The translations under genes and the position numbers were made by a program. From a virus, in IMG/VR virus record IMGVR_UViG_3300049482_000073, positions 1 to 26,139 of that record: 26,139 nt of DNA; one strand, written 5' to 3'. The notes under the pieces are model-generated. The model did no database searches. It saw only the letters and a program-made list of their open reading frames with translations, and was not told the DNA's origin. Below, one piece after another: positions 12,769 to 22,800 of this stretch. Positions within the stretch are counted from its first letter, which is position 1, and each line of letters begins with the position of its first letter.

Positions 12769-13896
12769 ATGTACACCACTGCTTTAGAATATCATATCGG
12801 AGTTCTCCAAGGTTTGCAAAAAGTATCTGCATATACAGATGATATGTTTAACCCGGAAGAAATTGATTTGCATTTAACAAAGCAGCAAAGCAGATTAGTA
12901 GAAGAAATTGTAAATAAAAGATTTGAAGACTTACAAACGGGGTTGGATTATATCCAGCCCCTTATTGTAAAAAATAAATCTTTGCAGGTTTTTTTACCAG
13001 ATGTAGCAGCTCTTAGTTATGAACCTTCTATGGTTTATTCTGTACTACCTCCAAATTATCTTAATCTAATCACAGACCGATCTCAGGTTGTTACTTCCAA
13101 TTCTGTATTATATTGTTCAGATATCAGCGCTTTTAAAACAAACGTAAGTTTTCAAAGTATTTACACAGAGTATATCAGCGCTGTTCCTATGGTAATTTCT
13201 ACAGCTACTATAGCTCCTTTTTATTACAATTTTACAATGACTATTACGAAGTCAGGCAATCCTATTTCAGTTTCGGTACCCACAACCTGGAACATTTCAT
13301 CTATCAATTCTAACTTTCAGGTTATAAACTATGTAATGGAAAACTTCAGTTTTGATGGAGTATCTATTTACTGGGAAAATTACAGGGGTGTTCACTATGC
13401 AAATTCATTTGTGCTGGTAACTACAGATGCTACTATTACCAATGTAACTTTAAACACTACAAAGTCAGCAGTAGACATATCTAATGGAGGATCTTCCACA
13501 GCAACTTTTACAGGAACAGCTTATAAAGTTCCTAATTATGCTGCCATTCCCGGGTATCTTGTAAACTATGCAGGTAATACCTTAACTGAGAACGATGATA
13601 TCTATACTCAAAACAACAATGTGTTTTACAGATCTAAGGTACAAGCTCCAAAATCTCTGATTGCAACAGATAATTTACTGGCTTATGAGAGTAAAAACTT
13701 CTTAATAAGTAAGATGGTGATAGATTACGTTAGAATACCTCGTCAGATTTCTCTAAGTTTAAATCAAATATCAGAACTGGGAGGAAATGCTCCAAGTATT
13801 ATAGTGGATAGAACAGTAGAATATTTAAAACTTGCTATTGAAAATCCAAGTTACCAAGCAGTTCTGAATGATAATAAACTTAGAAATCAAATTTAG
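12769..13896 (+). CDS. Neck/adaptor-type structural candidate with an inserted beta domain
   Basis: 375 aa, ATG 2 nt after the previous stop. The ends look conserved and helical: residues about 27-70 hold IDLHLTKQQSRLVEEIVNKR and the GLDYIQPLIVK segment, and residues about 318-375 contain DYVRIPRQISLSLNQ and then DRTVEYLKLAIENPSYQ. The first resembles adaptor helices that sit under a portal. Between them lies a beta-rich, Thr/Ser/Asn-rich region (about 110-290) that reads as an inserted domain. The terminal regions match a family that recurs in structural clusters of Bacteroidota phages by my recollection, with the middle varying. A ring or neck role is plausible from position but unproven. 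TAG stop, then a 31-nt leader. Confidence 0.78.
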   Translation: MYTTALEYHIGVLQGLQKVSAYTDDMFNPEEIDLHLTKQQSRLVEEIVNKRFEDLQTGLDYIQPLIVKNKSLQVFLPDVAALSYEPSMVYSVLPPNYLNLITDRSQVVTSNSVLYCSDISAFKTNVSFQSIYTEYISAVPMVISTATIAPFYYNFTMTITKSGNPISVSVPTTWNISSINSNFQVINYVMENFSFDGVSIYWENYRGVHYANSFVLVTTDATITNVTLNTTKSAVDISNGGSSTATFTGTAYKVPNYAAIPGYLVNYAGNTLTENDDIYTQNNNVFYRSKVQAPKSLIATDNLLAYESKNFLISKMVIDYVRIPRQISLSLNQISELGGNAPSIIVDRTVEYLKLAIENPSYQAVLNDNKLRNQI

Positions 13897-13927
13897 AAAC
13901 TAATTAAAACCTTAAAATAAAAACATC

Positions 13928-15190
13928 ATGGCAGCTTCAAAACGTAATAGGTACTCAAGATCCACAACTGGCCTTAATGCCATTGGATTTTTCAGTCCTG
14001 CACTAGCTTATACAAGTGCAGCCACTTATAGTTTATTTGTAACTTCAGCAGCAACTGTTGCTAATAACGGACAAATGGGAATTTTCCTGTATCCGGCTAA
14101 CACTCTGCAATCTGCAGCAGCTAACCTGAATGCTGGAGATAGATTTTTCATTGCACAAATTGTGGATGGTGATATTAAGAAAACACCAGTCATGACTTAT
14201 GATTCTCTGGCAACTTCTTTTACTAACCCAGCTCCTGCAGCTACAGTACAAGTTAGGAAAACTGCTTATTCAGCTCCAGTACTTCAAAGTATTGCTCTTG
14301 GATTTAATGGTACTTCCGGAGATCTTGGAATGCCTGCTACGGCTCCAACTACTCCTATTACTTACAGTGTATCAGCAAGAGACACCTCACCTTCTACACA
14401 ACCCTTTCCAGTACAATCTGGAAGTATTGTGAATAAAATAGCTTCTTCTAAAACAGATTTGGCTTTGGTTTTAGCAGCTGATTTTGTTAATGCTACAGAT
14501 TTTGAGAGAAATTCTGATAGCGCTTTTATTACTTGTGATGTTAAAACTAACGGTACCGCTACTGCTATTGCAGTTGTAACAGCTACTTTTATTAACAACT
14601 CCAATATTGTAACGTACTCAAGTACTTCTACACTAGCTGTAGCTGATCTTCTTGAAGTAACAGCTACAGGTTTTACTTATAAAATTGTAGGTATTATCTC
14701 TACTACTGTAGCTATTTTAGATAGACCTTATCAAGGAGCTAGTTTTACTTCTGCTGGCGGTGGTACTGCTAAGAAAACAGCTGTTACTCAAACTGGTTTG
14801 TATTTCACAGCAGTAGCTGAAGATACTACTTTTGTATTGAGTTACTCTTCTATACCTGTTACTATTCCTCCTACGGTTATCACAGCATGGAAACAAGGTT
14901 CCGGAGCTGCTTGGCAAATGGCAGATATGGAACGTGATACTGCAGTTATGAGTGGTTACACAAATGCTAACCACCCTTGGGTAGAAGATATGGGTAAGCC
15001 TACTTATTTTGTAACTAGCCCTGAAACCAGCGCAGTAACTTTTACAAGTTATTTCATCAGGTTTAAAAACTCAACGGAGTCTATGGCTTTTGCCAATGAA
15101 CAGGTTTCTAGCTTTGGTTATGTTATTCTTGGTATCCCGGCTTCAGGTGGACCTGATGCAGCTATCAGCAAGATTCTGACTAACGTGTAA
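13928..15190 (+). CDS. Abundant beta-rich structural protein, type unknown
   Basis: 420 aa from ATG 13928. It is rich in Ala, Thr, Ser and Val, poor in charge and probably all-beta. A short basic N-terminus (KRNRYSR, residues 5-11) precedes a strand-rich region with GDRFFIAQIVDGDIKKTP (about 77-94). An Ig-like or jelly-roll middle spans about 190-290. A more conserved-looking C-terminus (about 318-420) includes AWQMADMERDTAVMSGY and later YFIRFKNSTES. No family was recognised with confidence. It is followed by a strong terminator, like the capsid gene, which suggests a highly expressed virion component such as an auxiliary capsid or tail-tube protein. Codon use is slightly C-enriched compared with the fibre genes. 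Confidence 0.8.
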   Translation: MAASKRNRYSRSTTGLNAIGFFSPALAYTSAATYSLFVTSAATVANNGQMGIFLYPANTLQSAAANLNAGDRFFIAQIVDGDIKKTPVMTYDSLATSFTNPAPAATVQVRKTAYSAPVLQSIALGFNGTSGDLGMPATAPTTPITYSVSARDTSPSTQPFPVQSGSIVNKIASSKTDLALVLAADFVNATDFERNSDSAFITCDVKTNGTATAIAVVTATFINNSNIVTYSSTSTLAVADLLEVTATGFTYKIVGIISTTVAILDRPYQGASFTSAGGGTAKKTAVTQTGLYFTAVAEDTTFVLSYSSIPVTIPPTVITAWKQGSGAAWQMADMERDTAVMSGYTNANHPWVEDMGKPTYFVTSPETSAVTFTSYFIRFKNSTESMAFANEQVSSFGYVILGIPASGGPDAAISKILTNV

Positions 15191-15200
15191 TAGAACTTAT

Positions 15201-15250
15201 AGGGGAGGAATCCTTCTACTTTAAAAAGGGGATTCTTTCCCCTTTTTTTA
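15201..15250 (+). terminator. Rho-independent terminator after the 420-aa structural gene
   Basis: AGGGGAGGAATCC (15201-15213) pairs with GGATTCTTTCCCCT (15230-15243): 13 pairs with one G-U and one bulge, followed by seven T (15243-15249). A shorter alternative, AAAAGGGG (about 15224-15231) with CCCCTTTT (15239-15246), uses the same right arm. Either form terminates; mutually exclusive folds could allow partial read-through into the appendage genes. Confidence 0.92.
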
Positions 15251-15280
15251 TTTTACATCGTAAATAATAATTACACTATC

Positions 15281-15991
15281 ATGGCTTTAGATTTAAAACT
15301 AGCAAAAGGTACAGTAGACAGTGAACTGGCTTTTTTTCATATTACAGACAGCACTGGAGCTTATTCTGTTACAAATCCAGGTGGGTACAACACACCTAAT
15401 CCTGCACGAAATACTCTAGCTTTATATTTGTATGGGTATGAGTATAGAGAAACTGTAGATGATGTTCTTCTTGTAATTAACAACACAATACCTCTAACAG
15501 TTACAGAATGGCAAATTGATGTTACTACAGATAAATACAGGTATTTTACTTTATTGGGAATTCCCATCTGGACTACTGCAGCTTACACATTTAATGCTGT
15601 GAATCCCCCCTTAGTGCATTACAATTCTGTTTATTACAAGTGCCTTCAAAGTTCAACTAACTTAAATCCTATTAATAACCCTCTATACTGGGAAGTTATA
15701 TCAGATCTAACTACAGCAGCTATTCTAGCTAATACTACAATTTATACAGATCGTTTAGATTTGGTTACAAATTGGAACGCTAAACAATGCTATCAATCAC
15801 AGATTTTTGCAGAAGCACGGGATTGTGACTGCAAAGGAACTAACAGGGCTGAAGTAAGGCCCTATCAAAAAATATTTGTACAGATTTATGCTGCAGGTTT
15901 AAAATGTGCTCAAGGGCAATATGCTCAAGCTGATGATATACTTACAGCTGTTAATGAATATTGCTCTACTTTAAATTGTGAAGGATGCTAA
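15281..15991 (+). CDS. Appendage protein with carbohydrate-binding-like motif
   Basis: 236 aa from ATG 15281, first gene after the second terminator. Residues 1-95 are a beta-rich domain. Residues about 97-139 carry W-T-T-A-A-Y, then HYNSVYYKCLQSSTNLNP, then LYWEVIS. This aromatic pattern (A-Y ... V-x-Y-N-x-x-x-Y-x-C ... P ... W) is typical of small CBM5/12-like chitin-binding modules found in phage tail proteins. The C-terminal 65 residues are helical and Cys-rich (C170, C182, C184, C209, C228, C233, C236) and may form disulfides or bind metal. It overlaps the next gene by 7 nt. The likely role is host surface binding or fibre attachment; specificity is unknown. Confidence 0.72.
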   Translation: MALDLKLAKGTVDSELAFFHITDSTGAYSVTNPGGYNTPNPARNTLALYLYGYEYRETVDDVLLVINNTIPLTVTEWQIDVTTDKYRYFTLLGIPIWTTAAYTFNAVNPPLVHYNSVYYKCLQSSTNLNPINNPLYWEVISDLTTAAILANTTIYTDRLDLVTNWNAKQCYQSQIFAEARDCDCKGTNRAEVRPYQKIFVQIYAAGLKCAQGQYAQADDILTAVNEYCSTLNCEGC

Positions 15992-17091
15992 CTACAGATC
16001 AGAAAAATCTAATACTGTATCAAGCACAAGTATGGGTATCTGATACAGGAAGTACTATTCTAGCTAAAGAACAATATTCTGAAGTTTGTGATGATTTATA
16101 TGCTAAAAGCTTTATAGCTATTAACTATCTGATGACTTTGCAAGATGCAGAGTTAGATTTGTTTTTAGATAATAAACAAATTGAAGCTATTTATAAATGT
16201 TTACAAGATACTTTAGAACTAGGTAATTATCCTGTAGCTGGTTTTCCATTTACATTATCAGATGGTTTTGATATTTCTCAAGGTGCCCAGGGCTTACCTG
16301 GAACTCCAGGAGCTCCCGGTATAAATGGAACTGACGCTAATCAAAATACTGTCGGAGATCCTGATGGTAATATTACAGTTACTGAAAGTGTTGTACTCGG
16401 CATTAGAACTTTTTCTATAAAACTAACGCCTTATGTCCTACCTGGTATTAGTATTTTATTGGATGAAGGAGTTATTCCAGATCCTAATCAGGCCAGAGTA
16501 GTTGAAATAGGAAATGTAATAGCCACATTAAGTGTTAATGTTACAGTATCTAAAGGTAGAAATAATGTTATATCTGCATCAGTAACAACTCCAGGAGCTT
16601 TAAATACACCTTTTCAAAGCAGTTTAAATCTAACTACTATCAACACCAGTGGTTCTCAGATAGTAGCTTTGACAGATACTAACGTATCCACTAATGCTAC
16701 GTATGCTGCAACGGTATCAGATGGTTTTAATAATCCAGCTGTGTCTACTAGTATTACTTTTGTGTATCCATATCTGTATGGTAATACTAATACTACAAGT
16801 ACGGTAGGTTTATACAGCGCTTTAACAAGACTTGTTAAAACACAAGCTACTCAAGTAGTGCCTTTTGCAGCAACAGATGACTACTTCTGGTTTGGTTTAC
16901 CTGTGGAATATGCAGCATTAGTTCAAATCAAAGATGAAAATGGTTTTGTTGTAACAGGTGCCTGGACACTGGTAGCCACTGTTGCAGTTACATCCACAGG
17001 TTTTGGAGGTAGTAACTGGACACATAATTATAATTTTTACAGATCTACCGTAGCAACAACTATTAACGGTAGTTTTACTTTTGTTAAATAG
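15985..17091 (+). CDS. Collagen-like fibre protein with beta tip (paralogue of 19072-19866)
   Basis: 368 aa; ATG inside the end of the previous gene. Residues about 1-85 are helical, a likely anchor. Residues 100-117 are six G-x-y triplets (GAQGLPGTPGAPGINGTD), a short collagen-like trimerisation stalk. A beta-sandwich (about 125-275) ends in a VSDG ... ITFVYPYLYGN motif. The C-terminal tip (about 276-368) contains YFWFGLPVEYAALVQI, DENGFVV and a closing YNFYRS. The same VSDG ... ITF ... Y-x-G, then Y-x-W-F-x, then Y-x-x-Y-R-S order appears in the 264-aa protein downstream, so the two share a receptor-binding type tip. I infer a trimeric head or tail fibre. The stop lies in a GTTAAATA tandem repeat. 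Confidence 0.78.
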   Translation: MLTTDQKNLILYQAQVWVSDTGSTILAKEQYSEVCDDLYAKSFIAINYLMTLQDAELDLFLDNKQIEAIYKCLQDTLELGNYPVAGFPFTLSDGFDISQGAQGLPGTPGAPGINGTDANQNTVGDPDGNITVTESVVLGIRTFSIKLTPYVLPGISILLDEGVIPDPNQARVVEIGNVIATLSVNVTVSKGRNNVISASVTTPGALNTPFQSSLNLTTINTSGSQIVALTDTNVSTNATYAATVSDGFNNPAVSTSITFVYPYLYGNTNTTSTVGLYSALTRLVKTQATQVVPFAATDDYFWFGLPVEYAALVQIKDENGFVVTGAWTLVATVAVTSTGFGGSNWTHNYNFYRSTVATTINGSFTFVK

Positions 17092-17104
17092 TTAAATAGT
17101 TAAG
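17083..17104 (+). repeat. 8-bp tandem repeat over the stop codon
   Basis: GTTAAATA occurs at 17083-17090 and 17091-17098, followed by GTTAA. The gene stop (TAG 17089-17091) straddles the copies. The repeat also supplies TAA at 17093 and TAG at 17097 in the other frames. Confidence 0.8.
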
Positions 17105-17120
17105 TTAAAATAGAATTCAC

Positions 17121-19061
17121 ATGGCAGGTATACCAATTATAACAGGATTTGATTTAAGTGCACCATCTGCTTTAGATAGAAGAACTGTTGTAGCAGATAC
17201 AACTGCCAGATTGGCTTTAGTGTGGGTTTATAAAGGTTTACTTGTTTATCAAGTAGATACTAATACTTTTTATAAATACACAGGTACTCCACCTGCTAAT
17301 ACTGCTCCTGATTGGACAGTGGTATTATCTACTGGAGCTGCTGGGGCACCTGGTTCTGTGTGGTATGATGGTTCTGGGGTACCTTCAGGAGGATTAGGTA
17401 TCAATGGAGATTACTATCTGGAAAATACTTCTGGTGATGTTTACAAGAAAGTTACTGGTACCTGGGGAATTGTAGCTAATATAAAAGGTCCTGTAGGTGC
17501 TTCAGGAACTTCTGCAGGTGACTTTGCAACTTTAGTAGTTACTGGAGGTGCTACAGCACAAGCTTTAACCACTAGTTATGCTAAAGTAACGCAATTTGTC
17601 ACTAACGGACCTTATTCAGGATCTGTACCTAATGCCACTAACAATTTAATCACTGTCACTAATCCAGGAGATTATTTATTTTGGCTTAATGCTGATGTGC
17701 TGGGAATTGTTAATAGAACATATACTTTAGTTTTATACGTAAACGGAGTTATTTCTAATATAATAGGAACATTTGACTGTACCAGTAACCCTACGCCTAA
17801 CGTATCTTTTCAATTACCTATTAATATAGCTACAACTTCTTCTGTTGTAGAACTTTACGCTAAATCCAGTGGTTCTTTTAATCTTACTTTTATAACAGGT
17901 TCATGGGGATGTGCTGGATTAAATGCCAAAGGAGCTACAGGAAATGCGGGTAAAGCTTTAATACATACAGAAGCTGATATAACACTTAATGATGCTAAAG
18001 TCACTGCAGTGCAGGCAGGTTCCTGGACTTCTATATTACCTTGGTCAGCTTCTGTAGCTTCTGATGCAAGATCTTCTTACAGTACCCCTATTGGTATTAC
18101 AGGTAGTAAATTAGGGCATAGTATTTCTTATAATGGTGCTAACTGGTCTGATAATGGAGTTTGGAGAGGTCCAACAGGATCTGCAGGTTCCACAGGTGCT
18201 ACTGGAGCAACAGGACCTGCTGGGGCAGCTGGATTAATTCCTTTTAGTCAAGCTCCAAGTCCTACTATGCAAAATTTAACTTTAGGTTGGTACTTTTACG
18301 ATCAGCTTACAGCATTACCAGTAATTTTTGGTGGGAATAATGCATTGGGAACTACAGTTACTGTATGTAGAACTGTAGGTGGTACAGATGTATCCATTCC
18401 TGCAGATAGCACATTTGCAAGTGCTACTATAACTACGAATGCAAATGCAACTTTAAATCATAAAGGTAGATATGTATCATCAATACCATTTTCTACAAGA
18501 AATATTACTTTTCAAGTAGTTGCCACCCTTGCTGGTGTAGATCACTGGAAAGTAATTGGAGAAGATCAATACATAGATCCAGCCAGTTACTTACCTACAA
18601 CCCGAGCTAATTTTCAATTTTCAAATGCTGTAATTAATACCACTTCTTTTGAAATAGGATCTAATGGAGTAGGAGGTGGAAGTTACACTTATACAGGAGC
18701 TACTTATGTTCCTTATATATTACAAGGAAGGCAGTTTAAACCTCTTATAATTACAGAAGTTTCATTGTATGCAGATAGCGGTCCTGGTACTAGTTTTATA
18801 GCTACTTTAGAATTATTAAGATCTGTAGATTTTGGAGCTTTCACAACAATAAAAACAAGATCTGTTAATATCTATGTATCTACAGGAGCTAGTTTTCACG
18901 TTAGAGATTTTATAATGCATCATGCAGACACTGGATTACCTAGCAGTTACACGAGTATAGACTATAGTTTAAAAGTTACTAAAACAACAGCATCAGGTAG
19001 ATTATTTAGAATGGGTTCTATATTAGATATAACAGTGTCTCCTATTTTTGCAGGTGATTAA
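17121..19061 (+). CDS. Large collagen-like fibre protein
   Basis: 646 aa from ATG 17121. The N-terminal 70 residues hold ITGFDLSAPSALDRRTVV and then a small strand-rich attachment domain (YQVDTNTFYKYTG). A short G-x-y stretch near 110-170 leads to a C1q/TNF-like beta domain (about 170-270) with the NPGDYLFWLNADV and LYVNGVISNI strands. A second attachment-like segment follows (about 275-345). The collagen-like stalk (about 349-372) contains GSAGSTGATGATGPAGAAG. The rest (about 373-646) is beta-rich, ending in a jelly-roll-like domain with no recognisable enzyme motif. The likely role is a trimeric receptor-binding fibre or a whisker on the head. The C-terminus differs from the 368- and 264-aa fibres. 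A short 10-nt A/T gap separates it from the next gene. Confidence 0.8.
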   Translation: MAGIPIITGFDLSAPSALDRRTVVADTTARLALVWVYKGLLVYQVDTNTFYKYTGTPPANTAPDWTVVLSTGAAGAPGSVWYDGSGVPSGGLGINGDYYLENTSGDVYKKVTGTWGIVANIKGPVGASGTSAGDFATLVVTGGATAQALTTSYAKVTQFVTNGPYSGSVPNATNNLITVTNPGDYLFWLNADVLGIVNRTYTLVLYVNGVISNIIGTFDCTSNPTPNVSFQLPINIATTSSVVELYAKSSGSFNLTFITGSWGCAGLNAKGATGNAGKALIHTEADITLNDAKVTAVQAGSWTSILPWSASVASDARSSYSTPIGITGSKLGHSISYNGANWSDNGVWRGPTGSAGSTGATGATGPAGAAGLIPFSQAPSPTMQNLTLGWYFYDQLTALPVIFGGNNALGTTVTVCRTVGGTDVSIPADSTFASATITTNANATLNHKGRYVSSIPFSTRNITFQVVATLAGVDHWKVIGEDQYIDPASYLPTTRANFQFSNAVINTTSFEIGSNGVGGGSYTYTGATYVPYILQGRQFKPLIITEVSLYADSGPGTSFIATLELLRSVDFGAFTTIKTRSVNIYVSTGASFHVRDFIMHHADTGLPSSYTSIDYSLKVTKTTASGRLFRMGSILDITVSPIFAGD

Positions 19062-19071
19062 ATATTAAATT

Positions 19072-19866
19072 ATGGCAGAAGCAACAAGTAATTGTGGATG
19101 TAGTGGTGGAGATATAATCCTGATAGGAGGGGGTGCACCTGGTCCTCAAGGACCTCCTGGACCACAGGGTCCCGCAGGTCCCGGAGTAACTTATCCAATT
19201 CCTGCAAGCAGTATATCTGTAACTAACCCAGGTTTTGCTAACTTACAGATATTGTTAGATTATTTACTTTATGATCCTATGGTAATAACTACATTCACTG
19301 CAAATCCTACCACTTATTTAATAGGTTCTGTAGTAGGTATAATTAACTTTATATGGGCATTAAACAAAGTAGCTATTACTAAGACCATTACAGGTCCTAA
19401 TTTACCTACTTTGGCTATTACAACTTCCCCAACAGCAGCTGTTTTATCTTCTCCTTTAGTACCTGTTAATGTAGGAGATGTATTTACTTATGTATTAGCT
19501 GTTTCAGATGGTACTACTTCTCCAACAGCTGCTGTAAATATTACTTTTTTAAATAATGTATATTTTGGAGACAGTGTGATACCTGGAGCTATTAACTCAG
19601 CATTCGTAAACAGTCTTGGATTCTTTATGCAAGCTGGACTAGCTAAAACAGTTTTTTCAAATGCTACAGGACCTACTACATATGCGTGGTTTGCTCATAG
19701 ATCTGTTTTAGGAACTGCTATTTTTACAGTTAATGGATTTCCAGGAGGTTTTGAAACTCCGGTATCTATATCTGTAACTAATTCAGCAGGTTATACAGAA
19801 GCTTATAAAGTTTACAGATCTACTAATCCTGGAATTGGACCCGTCACTTATGTCACTAGTACTTAA
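19072..19866 (+). CDS. Short collagen-like fibre protein (paralogue of 15985-17091)
   Basis: 264 aa from ATG 19072. The N-terminus has a tiny Cys/Gly knot (NCGCSGGD, 7-14), then six perfect collagen triplets at 21-38 (GAPGPQGPPGPQGPAGPG). A helix-like connector (about 50-70) contains FANLQILLDYLLYDP, followed by a beta-sandwich (about 75-163) that ends AVSDGTTSPTAAVNITF. The tip (about 164-264) includes VYFGDS, FFMQAGLAKTVFSNATG, TYAWFAHRS and AYKVYRSTN. The sandwich and tip align in order with those of the 368-aa fibre, so these are paralogues with different stalks. I infer a receptor-binding trimer; the ligand is unknown. Confidence 0.78.
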   Translation: MAEATSNCGCSGGDIILIGGGAPGPQGPPGPQGPAGPGVTYPIPASSISVTNPGFANLQILLDYLLYDPMVITTFTANPTTYLIGSVVGIINFIWALNKVAITKTITGPNLPTLAITTSPTAAVLSSPLVPVNVGDVFTYVLAVSDGTTSPTAAVNITFLNNVYFGDSVIPGAINSAFVNSLGFFMQAGLAKTVFSNATGPTTYAWFAHRSVLGTAIFTVNGFPGGFETPVSISVTNSAGYTEAYKVYRSTNPGIGPVTYVTST

Positions 19867-19890
19867 TTTATATCAAGTTTAAATTTAGCT

Positions 19891-22800
19891 ATGAGCAAAG
19901 TTACTGTTATAAATACATTTCAAAGAGGGGGTTTAGGTACTGCTCAGTTTGCTATTACAGAAGATGCTGATGTACAAGCAGCTTATACTGTTGTAGCAGA
20001 TTTAACTGCAAGAAATAATCTTCCTGTATGGAAAAGACTTCCATACATGCGTGTATATACTACAGCTACAAATCAAGAATTCAGATTAGGATCTGATATA
20101 ACTTTAGGAGGACAAGTCTGGACTTTAGTGGAATCTTTTTCCAGTTACCAGTTATTATCTGAAAAAAACCAACCTAATGGATATGTAGGTTTACAAAGTA
20201 ATGGTAAGATCAACCCAGCCTTTATAGAGAATATTTATGCTAATGCGTCTTATGTAACAGCAAACACTACTACCCGAAATGCTTTAACAACATTAACAGG
20301 AGATATTATCATCACTACAGATGATAGTAAAATATGGGTTAAACTAAATAACAACCCTCCTATAAACGTATCTGGAGATTTTGCAGAATTGTTATTTCCA
20401 GGTTTAGTATTATCTGTAAATGGAATGACAGGCGCTGTTTCTGTAACAATAGCTAATTTGTTATTGTATGGTTCTGGAACTACAGATTTTAATAATCAGG
20501 TAGCTATTGCTCCTGCAGTTACTAGTTTAAATTCTATTACAGGTACTCACACTACCAATATCAGTACCCTGTTTACACAAGTTAGTAATGTACAGACTTA
20601 TACTGAGACTCATATTGGACAGGCTACTTTAAATACTACAGCAGCTAATCCCACAGGCGCAGAAATTGGTTATAGTTTAATATGGAATGGTACTGAATAT
20701 ATCTTAAGTAATATATCCGGAGGTGGTGGAGGATTTACCAATCCTATGACAACTCTTGGAGATTTAATACTTGGTGGCGCTAGTGGATTTCCTAACAGAT
20801 TAGCTATTGGTGCAAATACCTATGTACTAACTTCTAATGGAACTACAGCTAGTTGGCAACCTGGTGGCGGTGGGCATGTTATAAAAAACAACGGCACTTC
20901 ATTAACACAGCGGGCAAATTTAAATATTTTAAACGGATTAACGGCTTCAGATAACACTCCAGATACAAATATTAAATTTGGAGGTGCTTTAGTTGATGCG
21001 GTTACTAATATTACAGGTGCAGTAGGTACAAAACAATTACATCTTGGCATTGAAGATGATGAATTACTTTCTTTTACTGTTGAAGCTAAAGCTACAGCAG
21101 CTAATATAAGTTTTATAAATACAGCCAGCGCTGGAAGTGTTTATAATACCTTTTTAATGGATTCTAACGGTCAGAAGTTAAGAGCCACAGATGCAGGTGC
21201 CAATGAGTCATATGTTTCTGTCAATAAGAATTTACTACAATTATATAATGCGATAACCTATGGAACAGGGTTTACTACTATTAAACTTGATGCGAGTAAT
21301 TTATGGACTCAGATTTCTGGTAGTACTGGATTCAAAGGGGCTGTTTATCTTGCAGACTACTCAGCAAACTACACTACTAGGTCTTTAATTGATAAAGGAT
21401 ATGCAGATAGTAGATATGCTCTGGCTAGTGGTGCTATGGTATATCCCGGTGCTGGCATTGCTCTATCAACAGGCTCTGCGTGGGGAACATCAATAACAGA
21501 TAACTCCGCTAACTGGAACACGGCATATACGAACAGGATCACCTCACTGACTACAACGGGAACAAGTGGTGCGTCTACACTAATTTCTAACACTCTCAAT
21601 ATTCCTACCTACACATTGGCAGGGTTAGGTGGCCAACCTCTGAATACAAATCTAACATCCTTATCTGGATTAAGTTTTGCATCAACTTCATTTGTAAAAA
21701 TGACATCAGCAGGGACGTTTGCTTTAGATACAAACACCTATCTTACTTCTCTTTCTGGAGCATGGTTACTTGCCAGTGGTGGTACTTTAACAGGAACAAA
21801 TAGTGTGGCTATGGCTACATTTAATCTGGCTCTTACCAATGGCAGGGTATTGATGGCACCAACAGGAACAACCATTGATACTAATGCTCGCCTTCATATA
21901 AAATCTGTTGGAGCTACTAGTAACAAAGCATTCTATGTTGAGAACAGTGCTGGTACTAACCTGATTACTTTAAATGAAAATGGAAATCATACTATAGGTT
22001 CTGTAACAGGATCTCCTGATGCTTTTTTGAGTGCCGGAACTTGGTATATTAATAATGGTCTGGCCGTAGGTAAAGTCTCAGGAAGAACTTATGCCTTTGA
22101 GGTAGTGGGAAAGGTTAAAGTAGAATACCCAACTGCTGGAACAATTGTATGGCAGATTTCAGATTACAGTCAGATCGCTCATACCATTACAATGCAGGGT
22201 TTATCTCAAAACTTCTACGTAATCAGTGGAAGTATTACAGGTGTGAATCTTGACTACAACCTGATGTATCTGGCGCCTACTATTAATCAGACTTTTGGCA
22301 CATCTACAGTAGTTGGATATCGTTACCAGCCTGCATTAACAAATGTTGCAGGAACTACTAATCACTATGCTTTTATTTCAAGTGCAGGTAGGCACGGATT
22401 TGGAACTATAACACCCACAGCAAAAGTTCACGTAAAAAGTGATGGCACAACTACAGGAGTAGCTTTTAAAGTTGATGATAGTGCGGGCACTGAAAGATTC
22501 AGCATTCTTGATAATGGTACGGGGTTATTTGCTAACATTCTGGGAGTAGGTGTAACGCCTACCTATGCGCTGCACGTAAAAGGTACTTCTGCAAATCAGA
22601 ATCTTTTTGTCGTACAGGAAGATGGGGGCACTAATTTAATTGAAGCTAAAGAATCCGCTGGTGTTAATCAGTTAGGATTCTTTGCAGCTACCCCAGTGGC
22701 AAAGCCAGCAGCGGTAACCACACCACAAGGTATTGCAGATGCGCTTACAAGTTTGGGATTACTTACCAGTTCTACTATTGCTGGTGGTGGAGGTGGCGAT

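Noticed and set aside
14199-14432. Overlapping + strand frame inside the 420-aa structural gene
   Set aside because: It encodes a Leu/Gln-rich low-complexity product, a shift of Ala/Thr/Ser codons of the real gene.
19132-19185. Gly-Pro triplet DNA as a minisatellite or CRISPR-like repeat
   Set aside because: Repetition is only at the protein level (collagen G-x-y); codons vary and there are no spacers.
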